Of a stretch of 64,000 nt of DNA, positions 1 through 8,487 are shown piece by piece. Position 1 is the stretch's first letter, and every line of letters begins with the position of its first letter. The stretch is from Ramlibacter sp. GTDB lineage: Bacteria; Pseudomonadota; Gammaproteobacteria; Burkholderiales; Burkholderiaceae_C. The notes under the pieces were generated by a model, which was not told the origin of the DNA, made no database searches, and saw nothing but the letters and a program-made list of their open reading frames with translations. The position numbers and the translations under genes are program-made. The stretch covers positions 2,108,001-2,172,000 of the forward strand of contig JAHBZM010000001.1 of the NCBI GenBank assembly GCA_019635435.1, written 5' to 3'.

Positions 1-124
1 CGATCTCGTGGTGAAAGATCAGGGGCAGGCCGGTCAGGCATAGCAGCAGCATGAACGCGGTGCAGACCAGGCTGGACCATTGGTGCGTCCAGCGCCAGGC
101 CCGGATGGCGCGGGCTGTCAGCAT
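1..124 (-). CDS. PepSY-associated transmembrane protein, N-terminal fragment
   Basis: Only the first 41 codons are in the window. The gene starts with ATG at 124 on the minus strand and runs off the left edge. The fragment reads as a short basic start, a WRWTHQWSSL segment, a hydrophobic helix, then TGLPLIFHHEI. That is the usual opening of PepSY-TM proteins, inner-membrane proteins found beside siderophore receptors and thought to help reduce or release siderophore iron. It begins 7 nt after the stop of the TonB receptor gene, so it is probably the last gene of the same Fur-controlled operon. Confidence 0.75.
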   Translation of the reverse strand, partial: MLTARAIRAWRWTHQWSSLVCTAFMLLLCLTGLPLIFHHEI

Positions 125-131
125 GGCGGCC

Positions 132-2321
132 TCAGAAATCCACCGAGGCGCTCAGCGTGAACGTGCGCGGCGCGCCCACCACCAGGTAGCCCGAACCCGG
201 GTAGCCGCCCACCGAGGACCAGTAGCTCCTGTTGGCCACGTTGTCCACGCGGGCGCGCAGCGTGACCAGCCTGCCGGCCATCTCGGTCAGGTAGCGCGCG
301 CCCAGGTCCAGACGCGTCCACCCCGGCACCTCCAGGGTGTTGGCGGCGTCGGCGTAACTGGCGCCCGTGTGCACCAGCCGCGCGTCCAGTGCCAGGCCGC
401 GCACCGCGCGCAGTTCCCATTCAGCACCCAGGGTCGCCTGCATTTTTGGCACGCCGATCACGCGCTTGCCGTCGGTGGCGGCGGCGCCGGTGGACTGCTG
501 CCGTGCGTTCAGCCAGGTGACGCCGCCCAGCAGACGCAGGCCGCGCGTGGCTTCGCCGTGGACGTTGAGTTCCACGCCGCTGTGGCGGTCCTGGCCGCCG
601 GCCGTGAAGACGTTGGCCGCATTCAGGAAGGCGCGCGGGCGTGTGGTGGAGAACAGCGCGACGCTGCCGCCGATGCGCCCGCCGTCGTACTTGATGCCGA
701 TTTCCTTTTGCCTGGATACATGGGGCGCGAGCGACTCGCCGCGGTTGCTGGCGGCGGCCGGGGCCATGTCGCCCTTGCTCAGGCCTTCGATGGCGTTGGC
801 ATAGACCGACAGCTGCTGGCTGGCCTTGTAGACCAGGCCCAGCGCCGGACTGGTGCGGCTCTGGCTGTACTCGGCCAGCGGGGCGCTGGTGCCATAGGCA
901 TAGTCATTCACTTCGAGCTTCTGGCGGCGCAGGCCCAGCGTGAGCAGCACACGGTCGTCGGCCAGGGACAGCGTGTCGCCAATGGCCAGGCTGGTGAGTC
1001 GGGTGCGCCCGGTCAGGTTGGGCGCGGCCAGGTCGCCGCCCGAGAAGCCGCCGCCGCTGAAGGCGGGCCGCGGCGTGAACACCGGCCGGTAGAGGTGGGT
1101 GGCCTGGGTGTTGAAGAAGTCCCATTGGTAGGCGTTGTCCCTTTCGGCCTTGAACCACGAGGCCGCGGCCACCCATTCGTGGCCCACGCTGCCGGTGCGC
1201 AGCTTGCCGCGCAGGCCCAGTTCGCCGGTGCTGACGCGGTCCTTGCGGGCGTTGTCAAAGCGCGAGGTGGTGCCGTTGCCGGCGTTGTCGGCCAGCGCGA
1301 AATTGGCCAGCGAGTTGGCCTCTTCGCCGCGGCGCATGCCGTAGGCGGCCCAGGCGGTGGTGCCGGGGCTGATGTCCCATTCGCCGCGCAGGGTGCCGAA
1401 CACATCCCGTTCATTGGAGAACGACCAGGGCTGGGCGAAATTGCCGGCGGCATCCGGCGCGGCCGGAATGGCCGTGACGCCGGCGCCCGGCGTGACATTG
1501 GTGCGGGTGCGGGCCAGGCGGTTGTCCTGCCAGCCGATGTCGCCCGACAGGCGCACGCTGCGGCTGCGCCAGTCCAGGCCCACGGCGGCGAGGCCGAGCT
1601 TTGCTGTCTCGTCGTTGACGCCGGTGCCACCGTCACGCACGGCGGCATTCACGCGGATGCCGGCGGCGCCGTCGGGCCCGAAGCGGCGCGCCACGTCGGC
1701 GGCCAGATTCACCTGTGAGCCGCTGCCCGCGCCCAGCGTGACGCGGCTGAGCGGCTCGTTGGGCGCGCGCTTGGGCAGCAGGTTGATCGCGCCGCCAATG
1801 CCACCGCCGCCGGGGTTGGCGCCGGTGAGAAAGGCCGAGGCGCCGCGCAGCACCTCCACGCGCTCGAACAGCTCGGTGGCGATGTACTGGCGCGGCAGCA
1901 GGCTGTACAAGCCGTTGTAGGCCACGTCGTCCGAGCCCAGGATGAAGCCGCGGATGAAATACGACTCCTGGAAGTTGCCAAAGCCGCGCGCCACGCGCAC
2001 GTTGGGGTCGTTCTGCAGCACCTCGCCCACGCTGCGCGCCTGGCGGTCCTGGATCAGCTCGTTGGTGTAGCTGGTGATGGCAAACGGCGTCTCCATGTTG
2101 TCGCGCGTGCCCAGGATGCCCGCCCGCCCGCCGCGCGCCACCTGCCCGCCGGGGTAGGCGGGCGAGAGGCCCTGCGCCGACGCGTCGGCACTGGCGTTGA
2201 CCGTCACCGTGGACAGCGTCTTGCTGCCGTGGGTGTCGGCTGCCGGGGCGGTCTGGGCCTGGGTGGCGGGAAGGTGAAAGGCCAATGCGGCGGCGAAGGC
2301 CACGGGCGTGAGTCGGGTCAT
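132..2321 (-). CDS. TonB-dependent siderophore receptor
   Basis: A 729-residue outer-membrane receptor. It has a signal peptide (about residues 1-22, ending THLPATQAQ-like), then a plug domain (roughly 50-190) with the ETPFAITSYT, IRGF and VEVLRGASAFLTG segments typical of FhuE/FoxA/FpvA-type ferric siderophore receptors. A 22-strand barrel follows, ending in a terminal Phe (ASVDF) as expected for BAM-inserted proteins. It lies 12 nt downstream of a small membrane protein gene and 7 nt upstream of a PepSY protein, and a Fur box precedes the cluster, so iron repression is likely. The siderophore cannot be told from sequence. Confidence 0.92.
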   Translation of the reverse strand: MTRLTPVAFAAALAFHLPATQAQTAPAADTHGSKTLSTVTVNASADASAQGLSPAYPGGQVARGGRAGILGTRDNMETPFAITSYTNELIQDRQARSVGEVLQNDPNVRVARGFGNFQESYFIRGFILGSDDVAYNGLYSLLPRQYIATELFERVEVLRGASAFLTGANPGGGGIGGAINLLPKRAPNEPLSRVTLGAGSGSQVNLAADVARRFGPDGAAGIRVNAAVRDGGTGVNDETAKLGLAAVGLDWRSRSVRLSGDIGWQDNRLARTRTNVTPGAGVTAIPAAPDAAGNFAQPWSFSNERDVFGTLRGEWDISPGTTAWAAYGMRRGEEANSLANFALADNAGNGTTSRFDNARKDRVSTGELGLRGKLRTGSVGHEWVAAASWFKAERDNAYQWDFFNTQATHLYRPVFTPRPAFSGGGFSGGDLAAPNLTGRTRLTSLAIGDTLSLADDRVLLTLGLRRQKLEVNDYAYGTSAPLAEYSQSRTSPALGLVYKASQQLSVYANAIEGLSKGDMAPAAASNRGESLAPHVSRQKEIGIKYDGGRIGGSVALFSTTRPRAFLNAANVFTAGGQDRHSGVELNVHGEATRGLRLLGGVTWLNARQQSTGAAATDGKRVIGVPKMQATLGAEWELRAVRGLALDARLVHTGASYADAANTLEVPGWTRLDLGARYLTEMAGRLVTLRARVDNVANRSYWSSVGGYPGSGYLVVGAPRTFTLSASVDF

Positions 2322-2333
2322 GGGAGGTCCTTG

Positions 2334-2630
2334 TCAAGGGGATGAAGATGCGCCCCGCGCGCGCCTGGCGCGCCTGGCGCGCGCGGGGCGTTGCCAGGCG
2401 TGCCAGGCCATCACGGCCACGGTCAGGCCCAGCGCGAGCCATGACCAGGCGTCACCCCAGCCGTCGGACACCAGGGCGCTGAGCAGGCCGCTGGTGGTGA
2501 GCAGGCCCAGCGCCAGCGGCCAGCCCCACAGGCGCCAGAAGGCGGTTGCTACTGATTTGCTAGCACGAAGTGGCCGTGGCGCCTGGACTACAGAGTGATT
2601 TGGCGAAGAAAATCGGGGGCGGGCGGACAT
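2334..2630 (-). CDS. Small two-helix membrane protein of the siderophore uptake operon
   Basis: A 98-residue protein with two hydrophobic helices (about 31-53 and 62-79) and a very basic C-terminus rich in Arg. Small membrane proteins like this often precede TonB receptor/PepSY pairs; their function is unknown. The first ATG available is at 2630, with no convincing Shine-Dalgarno. Residues about 13-29 are encoded by a copy of the dispersed intergenic repeat (2546-2594), so the N-terminus may be recent or the true start may lie further in. It is probably the first gene of the Fur-controlled operon. Confidence 0.6.
   Translation of the reverse strand: MSARPRFSSPNHSVVQAPRPLRASKSVATAFWRLWGWPLALGLLTTSGLLSALVSDGWGDAWSWLALGLTVAVMAWHAWQRPARARRARRARGASSSP
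2546..2594. repeat. Dispersed intergenic repeat, copy 1 (diverged)
   Basis: It matches the window-wide repeat: TTGCTA, TTGCTAGCA, GAAGTGGCCG and CCTGGACTACAG in the same order as the other copies. Unlike most copies it lies inside a reading frame, the N-terminus of the small membrane protein on the minus strand. Confidence 0.6.
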
Positions 2631-2713
2631 CGGCGAGGCGCAGGCGCAATCGGGTTGCTGGCTGGCTTCACCTCAAGGGTGTCGGCTGGCGGGTGAGTGC
2701 AGTTTACCTCAGA

Positions 2714-2732
2714 AATGAGAACCATTCTCGTT
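2714..2732. promoter_or_regulatory. Fur box upstream of the siderophore receptor operon
   Basis: A 19-bp near-palindrome, AATGAGAACCATTCTCGTT, matches the Fur consensus with GAGAA/TTCTC arms. It lies about 84 bp upstream of the first gene of the minus-strand siderophore operon and downstream of the bacterioferritin terminator. Iron-bound Fur is expected to repress the operon. Confidence 0.8.
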
Positions 2733-2742
2733 TATTGAGGTC

Positions 2743-2766
2743 AAAAAGCCGGCGGATGCCGGCTTT
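2743..2766 (-). terminator. Rho-independent terminator after bacterioferritin
   Basis: On the minus strand a 9-bp stem (AAAGCCGGC / GCCGGCTTT, loop of four) is followed by further T residues. It lies 26 nt past the bacterioferritin stop codon and separates that gene from the Fur box. Confidence 0.8.
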
Positions 2767-2791
2767 GGAGAGGGGTGAACCGCTGGAGAGC

Positions 2792-3268
2792 TCAGCTCAA
2801 CTCGCCCATCTGGCTTTGCAGGTAGTTCTGCAGGCCGACCTTGCCCAGCAGGTCGATCTGGGTTTCCAGGAAGTCGATGTGCTCTTCGGTGTCGTCCAGG
2901 ATGCCTTGCAGCAGGTCGCGGCTCACGTAGTCGCGCACGCTCTCGCAGTGGGCGATGCCGTCCTTGATGGTGGCCTGCGCGCCCTGTTCGGCCTGGAGGT
3001 CGCACTTGAGGATTTCGGGAACATCCTCGCCGACCATGAGCTTGCCCAGGTCCTGCAGGTTGGGCAGGCCGTCGAGCATGAAGATGCGGTCCATGAGCTT
3101 GTCGGCGTGCTTCATCTCGCCCATGGACTCGTCGTATTCCTTCCTGGCCAGCTTGTCCAGGCCCCAGTGCTTGTACATGCGGTAGTGCAGGAAGTACTGG
3201 TTGATGGCGGTCAGCTCGTTCTTGAGCTGGGCCTGCAGGTGCGCGATGACTTTGGCGTCGCCTTTCAT
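2792..3268 (-). CDS. bfr: Bacterioferritin
   Basis: A 158-residue iron-storage subunit of the full family length. It assembles into a 24-mer cage that oxidises Fe(II) and stores ferric mineral. The di-iron ligands E18, E51, H54, E94 and H130 and the heme ligand M52 are present in E. coli numbering. The residue at 127, normally the bridging Glu, is Thr, with E128 and E129 beside it. The gene has its own terminator and faces the iron-uptake genes, consistent with iron homeostasis. No bacterioferritin-associated ferredoxin gene is visible nearby. Confidence 0.93.
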   Translation of the reverse strand: MKGDAKVIAHLQAQLKNELTAINQYFLHYRMYKHWGLDKLARKEYDESMGEMKHADKLMDRIFMLDGLPNLQDLGKLMVGEDVPEILKCDLQAEQGAQATIKDGIAHCESVRDYVSRDLLQGILDDTEEHIDFLETQIDLLGKVGLQNYLQSQMGELS

Positions 3269-3383
3269 GATGGGGCTCCCGGTGTGGTTGTGAACCGGGC
3301 CATTGTCTTTGAAATCAGCGCGCTTGCGGGCAATCCCCCACGCACGCGGTCTGCGTGCGTGTGATTGCGATAGGCATTCGCAT

Positions 3384-4952
3384 TCAGGCTGGTGCCGTGC
3401 TGCGGATCAGGTGGTCAAAGGCCCCCAGCGCGGCCTTGGCGCCGTCGCCCGCGGCAATGATGATCTGCTTGAACGGCGTGGTGGTCGCGTCGCCCGCGGC
3501 AAAGACGCCGGGCACCGAGGTCTGGCCGCGCGCGTCCACCTCGATCTCGCCGTGTTTGCTCAGCGTCACCGTGCCCTTGAGCCAGTCGGTGTTGGGAACC
3601 AGGCCGATTTGCACGAACACGCCTTCCAGCGCCACGCGCTTTTCCTCGCCGCTCGCGCGGTCCTTGAACACCAGGCCATTGACCTTGTCGTCGCCGGTGA
3701 TCTCGGTGGTCTGGGCGTTGGTGAACACGGTGACGTTGCCCAGGCTGCGCAGCTTGCGCTGCAGCACTTCGTCGGCGCGCAGCCGGGTGTCGTATTCGAT
3801 CAGCGTCACGTGGCCCACGATGCCGGCCAGGTCAATCGCGGCTTCGACGCCCGAGTTGCCGCCGCCGATCACCGCCACGCGCTTGCCCTTGAACAGCGGG
3901 CCATCGCAGTGCGGGCAGTAGGCCACGCCCTTGTTCTTGAACTCCTTCTCGCCGGGCACATTGATGTTGCGCCAGCGCGCGCCAGTGGAAATGACCACGG
4001 ACCGCGCCTTCAGCGATGCACCACTTTCCAGCTGTACCTCGATCAGGTCTTCGTTGCCGGCGCTGGCGGGCACCAGGGCCTTGGCGCGCTGCAGGTTCAT
4101 GATGTCCACGTCGTAGGTGCGCACATGTTCTTCCAGTGCCAGCGCAAACTTGGGGCCCTCGGTTTCCTTGATCGAGATGAAGTTCTCGATGCCCAGCGTG
4201 TCCAGCACCTGGCCGCCAAAGCGCTCGGATGCGATGCCGGTGCGGATGCCCTTGCGCGCGGCGTACACGGCCGCGGCCGCGCCGGCCGGCCCGCCGCCGA
4301 CGATCAGCACGTCGAACGGGTCCTTGGCGGCGATCTTCTTCGCCTCGCGCTCGGTGCCGCCGGTGTCCACCTTGGCCAGGATTTCCTCGAGGCTCAGGCG
4401 GCCGGTGCCGAACATCGTGCCATTGAGGAACACCGTGGGCACGCCCATGATCTGGCGTTCGTTGATCTCGTCCTGGAACAGGCCGCCCTCGATCATCGTG
4501 GTCTTGATGCGCGGGTTCTGCACCGCCATCAGGTTCAGCGCCTGCACCACGTCCGGGCAGTTATGGCAGGTCAGGGACACGTACACCTCGAATTCAAGAT
4601 CGGCGTCCAGCGCGCGGATTTGCTCCAGCAGCGCCTGTTCGACCTTGGGCGGGTAGCCGCCCACTTGCAGCAGAGCCAGCACCAGCGAGGTGAACTCGTG
4701 CCCCATGGGCAGGCCGGCAAAGCGCGGGCCGTGGCTCTCGCCGGGGCGGTTGATCGAGAAGGACGGCGTGCGGTGCGGTCCGCCGCGGCTTTCGCTCACG
4801 GTGACCAGCTTCGAGGTTTCGGCAATGTCCTTGAGCAGCGCCTGCATCTCGGCCGACGCCGCCGAGTCGTCCAGCGAAGCGGCAATCTCCACGGGCTGCG
4901 TGATGCGCTCCATGTAGCTGGCGAGCTGGGTCTTGAGGCTGGTGTCGAGCAT
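3384..4952 (-). CDS. ahpF: Alkyl hydroperoxide reductase subunit F
   Basis: A 522-residue flavoprotein that passes electrons from NADH to AhpC. The N-terminal half is a tandem thioredoxin-like domain with the CHNC redox pair (C129/C132). The C-terminal half is thioredoxin-reductase-like, with a GGGPAGAAAA FAD motif near residue 217, the CPHC active-site disulfide near 343, a GGGNSG NAD motif and a closing GDATT segment. Length and domain order match E. coli AhpF. It follows ahpC on the same strand, separated by about 120 bp that contain a dispersed repeat. Confidence 0.95.
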   Translation of the reverse strand: MLDTSLKTQLASYMERITQPVEIAASLDDSAASAEMQALLKDIAETSKLVTVSESRGGPHRTPSFSINRPGESHGPRFAGLPMGHEFTSLVLALLQVGGYPPKVEQALLEQIRALDADLEFEVYVSLTCHNCPDVVQALNLMAVQNPRIKTTMIEGGLFQDEINERQIMGVPTVFLNGTMFGTGRLSLEEILAKVDTGGTEREAKKIAAKDPFDVLIVGGGPAGAAAAVYAARKGIRTGIASERFGGQVLDTLGIENFISIKETEGPKFALALEEHVRTYDVDIMNLQRAKALVPASAGNEDLIEVQLESGASLKARSVVISTGARWRNINVPGEKEFKNKGVAYCPHCDGPLFKGKRVAVIGGGNSGVEAAIDLAGIVGHVTLIEYDTRLRADEVLQRKLRSLGNVTVFTNAQTTEITGDDKVNGLVFKDRASGEEKRVALEGVFVQIGLVPNTDWLKGTVTLSKHGEIEVDARGQTSVPGVFAAGDATTTPFKQIIIAAGDGAKAALGAFDHLIRSTAPA

Positions 4953-4990
4953 GGTGTTCTCCCGGAATGCTTGGATGTGAGTCGTGAAAC

Positions 4991-5073
4991 ACCGCGGAAC
5001 CGGCTTTGCCGGGCCGCAGGCGTCGCCCCCTTGAGGGGGAGGCAGGCGCAGCGCGCCTGCTTCGGGGGTGGGC
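4991..5073. repeat. GC-rich dispersed intergenic repeat, family B copy 1
   Basis: The spacer between ahpC and ahpF is a GC-rich block with several inverted repeats (GCCCCCTTGAGGGGGAGGC and GCAGGCGCAGCGCGCCTGC). It resembles the block between moaD and moaE at 30977-31063 and has the look of the short mosaic repeats seen in Comamonadaceae spacers. It may fold into hairpins that trim ahpCF read-through. Confidence 0.55.
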
Positions 5074-5646
5074 TTAAATCTTCCCGACCAGGTCCAGCGA
5101 CGGCGTCAGCGTCTTGGCGCCTTCTTCCCACTTGGCGGGGCAGACTTCGCCGGGGTGGGCGGCGATGTATTGCGCGGCCTTCAGGCGGCGCAGGGTTTCC
5201 TTGGCATCGCGGCCAATGCCGTTGTCATGCACTTCAATGGTCTTGATCTTGCCCTCGGGGTCGATCACGAACGTGCCGCGCAGCGCCAGGCCGTGGTCTT
5301 CGCCCTCGGTGATCAGCACCTGGAAGAAGGTGGCGAGCTGGTGGTTCGGGTCGCCGATCAGCGGGTACTGGACCTTGCCGATGGTGTCCGACGTGTCGTG
5401 CCAGGCCTTGTGCGTGAAGTGGGTGTCGGTGGACACGCCATAGACTTCCGCGCCCAGCTTCTTGAACTCGTCGTAGTTGTCGGCCAGGTCGCCGAGCTCG
5501 GTCGGGCAGACAAAGGTGAAATCGGCGGGATAGAACACCACGACCGACCATTTGCCCTTGAAGTTCTGCTCGGAGACGGGCACGAACTTGCCGTTGTGGT
5601 AGGCGGTGGCCTTGAACGGGGGAATGGCGGTGTTGATCAGGGACAT
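5074..5646 (-). CDS. ahpC: Alkyl hydroperoxide reductase subunit C (peroxiredoxin)
   Basis: A 190-residue typical 2-Cys peroxiredoxin. The peroxidatic cysteine C47 lies in FTFVCPTE and the resolving cysteine near 169 in HPGEVCPAKW; length and motifs match E. coli AhpC. It reduces H2O2 and organic peroxides in the cytosol and is recycled by AhpF, encoded just downstream. Its 243-bp promoter region is shared with the divergent heme receptor gene, linking peroxide defence with heme/iron entry. Confidence 0.96.
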   Translation of the reverse strand: MSLINTAIPPFKATAYHNGKFVPVSEQNFKGKWSVVVFYPADFTFVCPTELGDLADNYDEFKKLGAEVYGVSTDTHFTHKAWHDTSDTIGKVQYPLIGDPNHQLATFFQVLITEGEDHGLALRGTFVIDPEGKIKTIEVHDNGIGRDAKETLRRLKAAQYIAAHPGEVCPAKWEEGAKTLTPSLDLVGKI

Positions 5647-5775
5647 GCGGGTTACCTCTCTTGAAAAAATTGAAAATGGAAGCGGATGACCAAAGATTAA
5701 CGGCGCAAGGCCGATTAATCCAATGAATGAATCTTATGTTTCTGATTCATCATAGCTATTTTGCCACGATTGTTG

Positions 5776-5796
5776 CAAATGAGAATGATTCGCATA
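5776..5796. promoter_or_regulatory. Fur box upstream of the heme uptake operon
   Basis: GCAAATGAGAATGATTCGCAT keeps the AATGAGAATGATT Fur core. It lies 94 bp before the heme receptor start and 130 bp before ahpC on the other strand. AT-rich DNA with a TATAAT-like stretch (CATATAATTC) directly follows, so Fur binding would cover the heme operon promoter. Confidence 0.8.
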
Positions 5797-5889
5797 TAAT
5801 TCAATCTGTCAGCGAGCAACGTCGTCCCTGGTGTCTGAACCCTGAGGGCCCGCGCAGCCAGCGGTTGTTTCATCACCAAAGGCTTTACC

Positions 5890-8142
5890 GTGGTTGCTCG
5901 CCCGAATTCCCCGTTTCCCCTCCGAAAACTTCCGTGCCTCATGGCCCTGGCCTGGGGCGCTTCGCTGGGCGCGCACGCGCAGACCGCGTCCCTGCAGCAG
6001 GTGGCCGTGGCGGGCGGGCTGAAAGAGGTCGTCATCAGCGGCTCGCGCAACGAGCAGGACCCCGACGAACTGCCCGCCAGCATTGACGTGCTGAACCGCA
6101 AGGCGCTGGAAGAAAAGCAGATTCGCGACATCCGCGACGCGGCGCGCGACATCCCCAACGTGTCGGTGCAGCGCGCGCCGGCGCGTTTCACGGCGGCAGG
6201 CTCGAGCACCGGGCGGGACGGCAACGCCGGCTTCAACATCCGCGGCCTGGATGGCAACCGGGTGCTGATGCTGGTGGACGGCATCCGCCAGCCACGCAGC
6301 TATGTGTTCAGCGCCAACGCTTTCGGGCGCGACTACCTGGACCTCGGCCTGGTGCAGCGGGTGGAGATCGTCAAGGGCGCGACCTCCGCGCTCTATGGCT
6401 CCGACGGCATGGGCGGGCTGGTCAACTTCATCACCAGCGATCCGGGCAACTTTCTCGCACCCGGCAAAACACTGGGCGGCACCGCCAGCGTGGGCCATGA
6501 CGGTGACACCCATGGCAGGAACCTGGGTGCCACGCTGGCCGGCCGCGTCAATGACAGCGTGCAGTGGTTGCTGGGCGGCAACCTGAGCCGCTCCAGCGGG
6601 CTGGACACCATGGGGACGAACGACGCCGCCAATGTGGACCGCACCACCCCCAACCCGGAAAAAGACCGGGGCCAGGCGCTGCTGGGCAAGCTGGTCATCA
6701 CGCCCGGCGGCGGGCAAAAGCATGTGATCACCCTGGAGCATGTGGAAAAAAAGGCCAGCTACAACCTGCTGTCGGCCGTGGCCAAGCCGCCGCTGGCCGC
6801 CACTTCCACACTCGCGGCCGATTCGTTCACCGACATGAAGCGCGACCGCCTCACCTGGAATGGAACCTGGCGGCTGAATGCCGCCGTGGCGGATGAACTC
6901 CAGGCCACGCTGAGCTACCAGCGCGCCGATTCGCGCGAGTACGTGGCCGAAGACCGCAACACCGCGGCCGACCGGGTGCGCGACACCACCTACAACGAGC
7001 GCACGCTGCAGGCCAACCTGCAGGCCGGCAAGGTCATCCGCATGGGGCAGGGCTGGGCCCAGAAGTTCACTTACGGCCTGGACCACACGCGGGCTGATCT
7101 TGTCAACCTGCAGACCGGCGTGACGCCGGCCTTTGGCGAGAGCTTCCCGCTCAAGCGGTTCCCGGACACGAAGGAGGCCAGCACGGCGGTGTATGTGCAG
7201 GACGAGATCATCGGCGGGCCGTGGAGCATCACGCCCGGCGTGCGCCTTGACCGTTTCAGCCTGGACGCCGCGCAGGCCGGCTTCTCGCCGCCCGCCACCA
7301 CCCCGGCGGCGTCGATTTCGGGCTCGGCGATCTCGCCCAAGCTGGGCGTGCTGTACCGCGTGACACCGCAATGGAGCCTGTACGGCAACTACGCCCGGGG
7401 CTTCAAGGCGCCCAACGCGAACCAGGTCAACGGCTTCTTCGAAAACCTGGTGGCCTTCTACAAGACGGTGCCCAACCCCAGCCTCAAGCCCGAGAAAAGC
7501 CGCAACGTCGAGCTGGGCGCGCGGGGCCGGCTCGACAAGCTGTCACTTGACGTGGCGGCCTTCGCGGGGCGCTACCGCGACTTCATCGAGGAGTACCGTC
7601 AGGTGGGTGGTGCCGGCGTGCCGGGCAACCCCATCGTGTTCCAGACGGTGAACATCGGCAACGTCCGCATCAGCGGCTTCGAGGTCAAGGGCAACGTGCA
7701 ATGGGGCCGGGCGGCCGGCGGGCAATGGAGTTCCGCCTTCGGCTATGGCCGGACCCGGGGCACCGACAGCACGACCGGCCTGCCGGTCAACTCCATCAAC
7801 CCGTCCCGGCTGAATGCCGGCCTGAAGTACGACGCCGCCGCTTTCAGCGTGCGGATGGACCTGACCCATCGCGCGGCCAAGAAGGGCGGCGACATTGACC
7901 AGGCGTCGGCGGTGGCGCCTCCCGCCACGCAGTTCGCCACGCCGGCTGCCATCACGCTGGACCTGAGCGGCCAGTGGCGCATCCGCAAGGACCTGCGCCT
8001 GAACCTGGGCCTGTTCAACCTGACCGACAAAAAGTACTGGAACTGGTCGGATGTGCGCGGCCTGGCCTCCGGCTCCAGCGTGGCCGATGCCTACACCCAG
8101 CCCGGGCGCTACCTGCGGGTGTCGCTGGTGGCTGATTTCTGA
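5890..8142 (+). CDS. hmuR: TonB-dependent heme/hemoglobin receptor
   Basis: A 750-residue outer-membrane receptor. The start chosen is GTG at 5890, with an AAAGG Shine-Dalgarno, because it gives a complete signal peptide (basic residues, hydrophobic core, AHAQ cleavage site near residue 33). The next ATG at 5941 would lose the basic region. The plug carries NIRGLDGNRVLMLVDGIRQP. The barrel has the heme-receptor FRAP-like box (YARGFKAPN, about 500-508) and NPNL-like box (NPSL, about 528), and it ends in ADF. The genes downstream are all heme transport genes. A Fur box lies upstream. Confidence 0.93.
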   Translation: MVARPNSPFPLRKLPCLMALAWGASLGAHAQTASLQQVAVAGGLKEVVISGSRNEQDPDELPASIDVLNRKALEEKQIRDIRDAARDIPNVSVQRAPARFTAAGSSTGRDGNAGFNIRGLDGNRVLMLVDGIRQPRSYVFSANAFGRDYLDLGLVQRVEIVKGATSALYGSDGMGGLVNFITSDPGNFLAPGKTLGGTASVGHDGDTHGRNLGATLAGRVNDSVQWLLGGNLSRSSGLDTMGTNDAANVDRTTPNPEKDRGQALLGKLVITPGGGQKHVITLEHVEKKASYNLLSAVAKPPLAATSTLAADSFTDMKRDRLTWNGTWRLNAAVADELQATLSYQRADSREYVAEDRNTAADRVRDTTYNERTLQANLQAGKVIRMGQGWAQKFTYGLDHTRADLVNLQTGVTPAFGESFPLKRFPDTKEASTAVYVQDEIIGGPWSITPGVRLDRFSLDAAQAGFSPPATTPAASISGSAISPKLGVLYRVTPQWSLYGNYARGFKAPNANQVNGFFENLVAFYKTVPNPSLKPEKSRNVELGARGRLDKLSLDVAAFAGRYRDFIEEYRQVGGAGVPGNPIVFQTVNIGNVRISGFEVKGNVQWGRAAGGQWSSAFGYGRTRGTDSTTGLPVNSINPSRLNAGLKYDAAAFSVRMDLTHRAAKKGGDIDQASAVAPPATQFATPAAITLDLSGQWRIRKDLRLNLGLFNLTDKKYWNWSDVRGLASGSSVADAYTQPGRYLRVSLVADF

Positions 8143-8152
8143 GGAGATTTTC

Positions 8153-8467
8153 ATGAACACCGATACCGGAATGAACGCCGACGAGGAATACCGCCTGCCC
8201 TGCGCCGAGGCGCTGCTGGCCAGCACGCTGGCCCTGATGACGGGCTTTGCCCAGGGGTGCTGCGACCCCCGCCGTGAACGGATGGCCGCCAAGGTCGTGA
8301 GCCAGCTCGCGCAGTTGGCCGGGCACCCCGTTCTGTCGGCCGAGTTCCGCACCATGCTCTGGAACCTGCGCGGGCACTGGCAGGCACAGCTTGACCAGGC
8401 CCAGGCCCTTTCTGCCGGCGAGCAGGACCGCAGGCTGTGGCATGTCTCACCCTCTTCACTCAATTGA
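8153..8467 (+). CDS. Uncharacterised small protein in the heme uptake operon
   Basis: A 104-residue protein with start ATG at 8153 behind a GAGGAG Shine-Dalgarno, 10 nt after the receptor stop. It is soluble, with mixed charge and two adjacent cysteines (GCCDPRRERM). It shows no recognisable domain, signal or membrane segment. Its place between the heme receptor and the heme-degrading factor suggests a heme-related accessory role, but this is inferred from context only. Confidence 0.7.
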   Translation: MNTDTGMNADEEYRLPCAEALLASTLALMTGFAQGCCDPRRERMAAKVVSQLAQLAGHPVLSAEFRTMLWNLRGHWQAQLDQAQALSAGEQDRRLWHVSPSSLN

Positions 8468-8487
8468 CTGTTACCTCCGGGCACACC

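Noticed and set aside
5700..5760. Possible OxyR sites (an ATAGCTAT-like sequence) upstream of ahpC
   Set aside because: Only one half-site-like sequence is present; the four-part ATAG-N7-CTAT spacing is not met.
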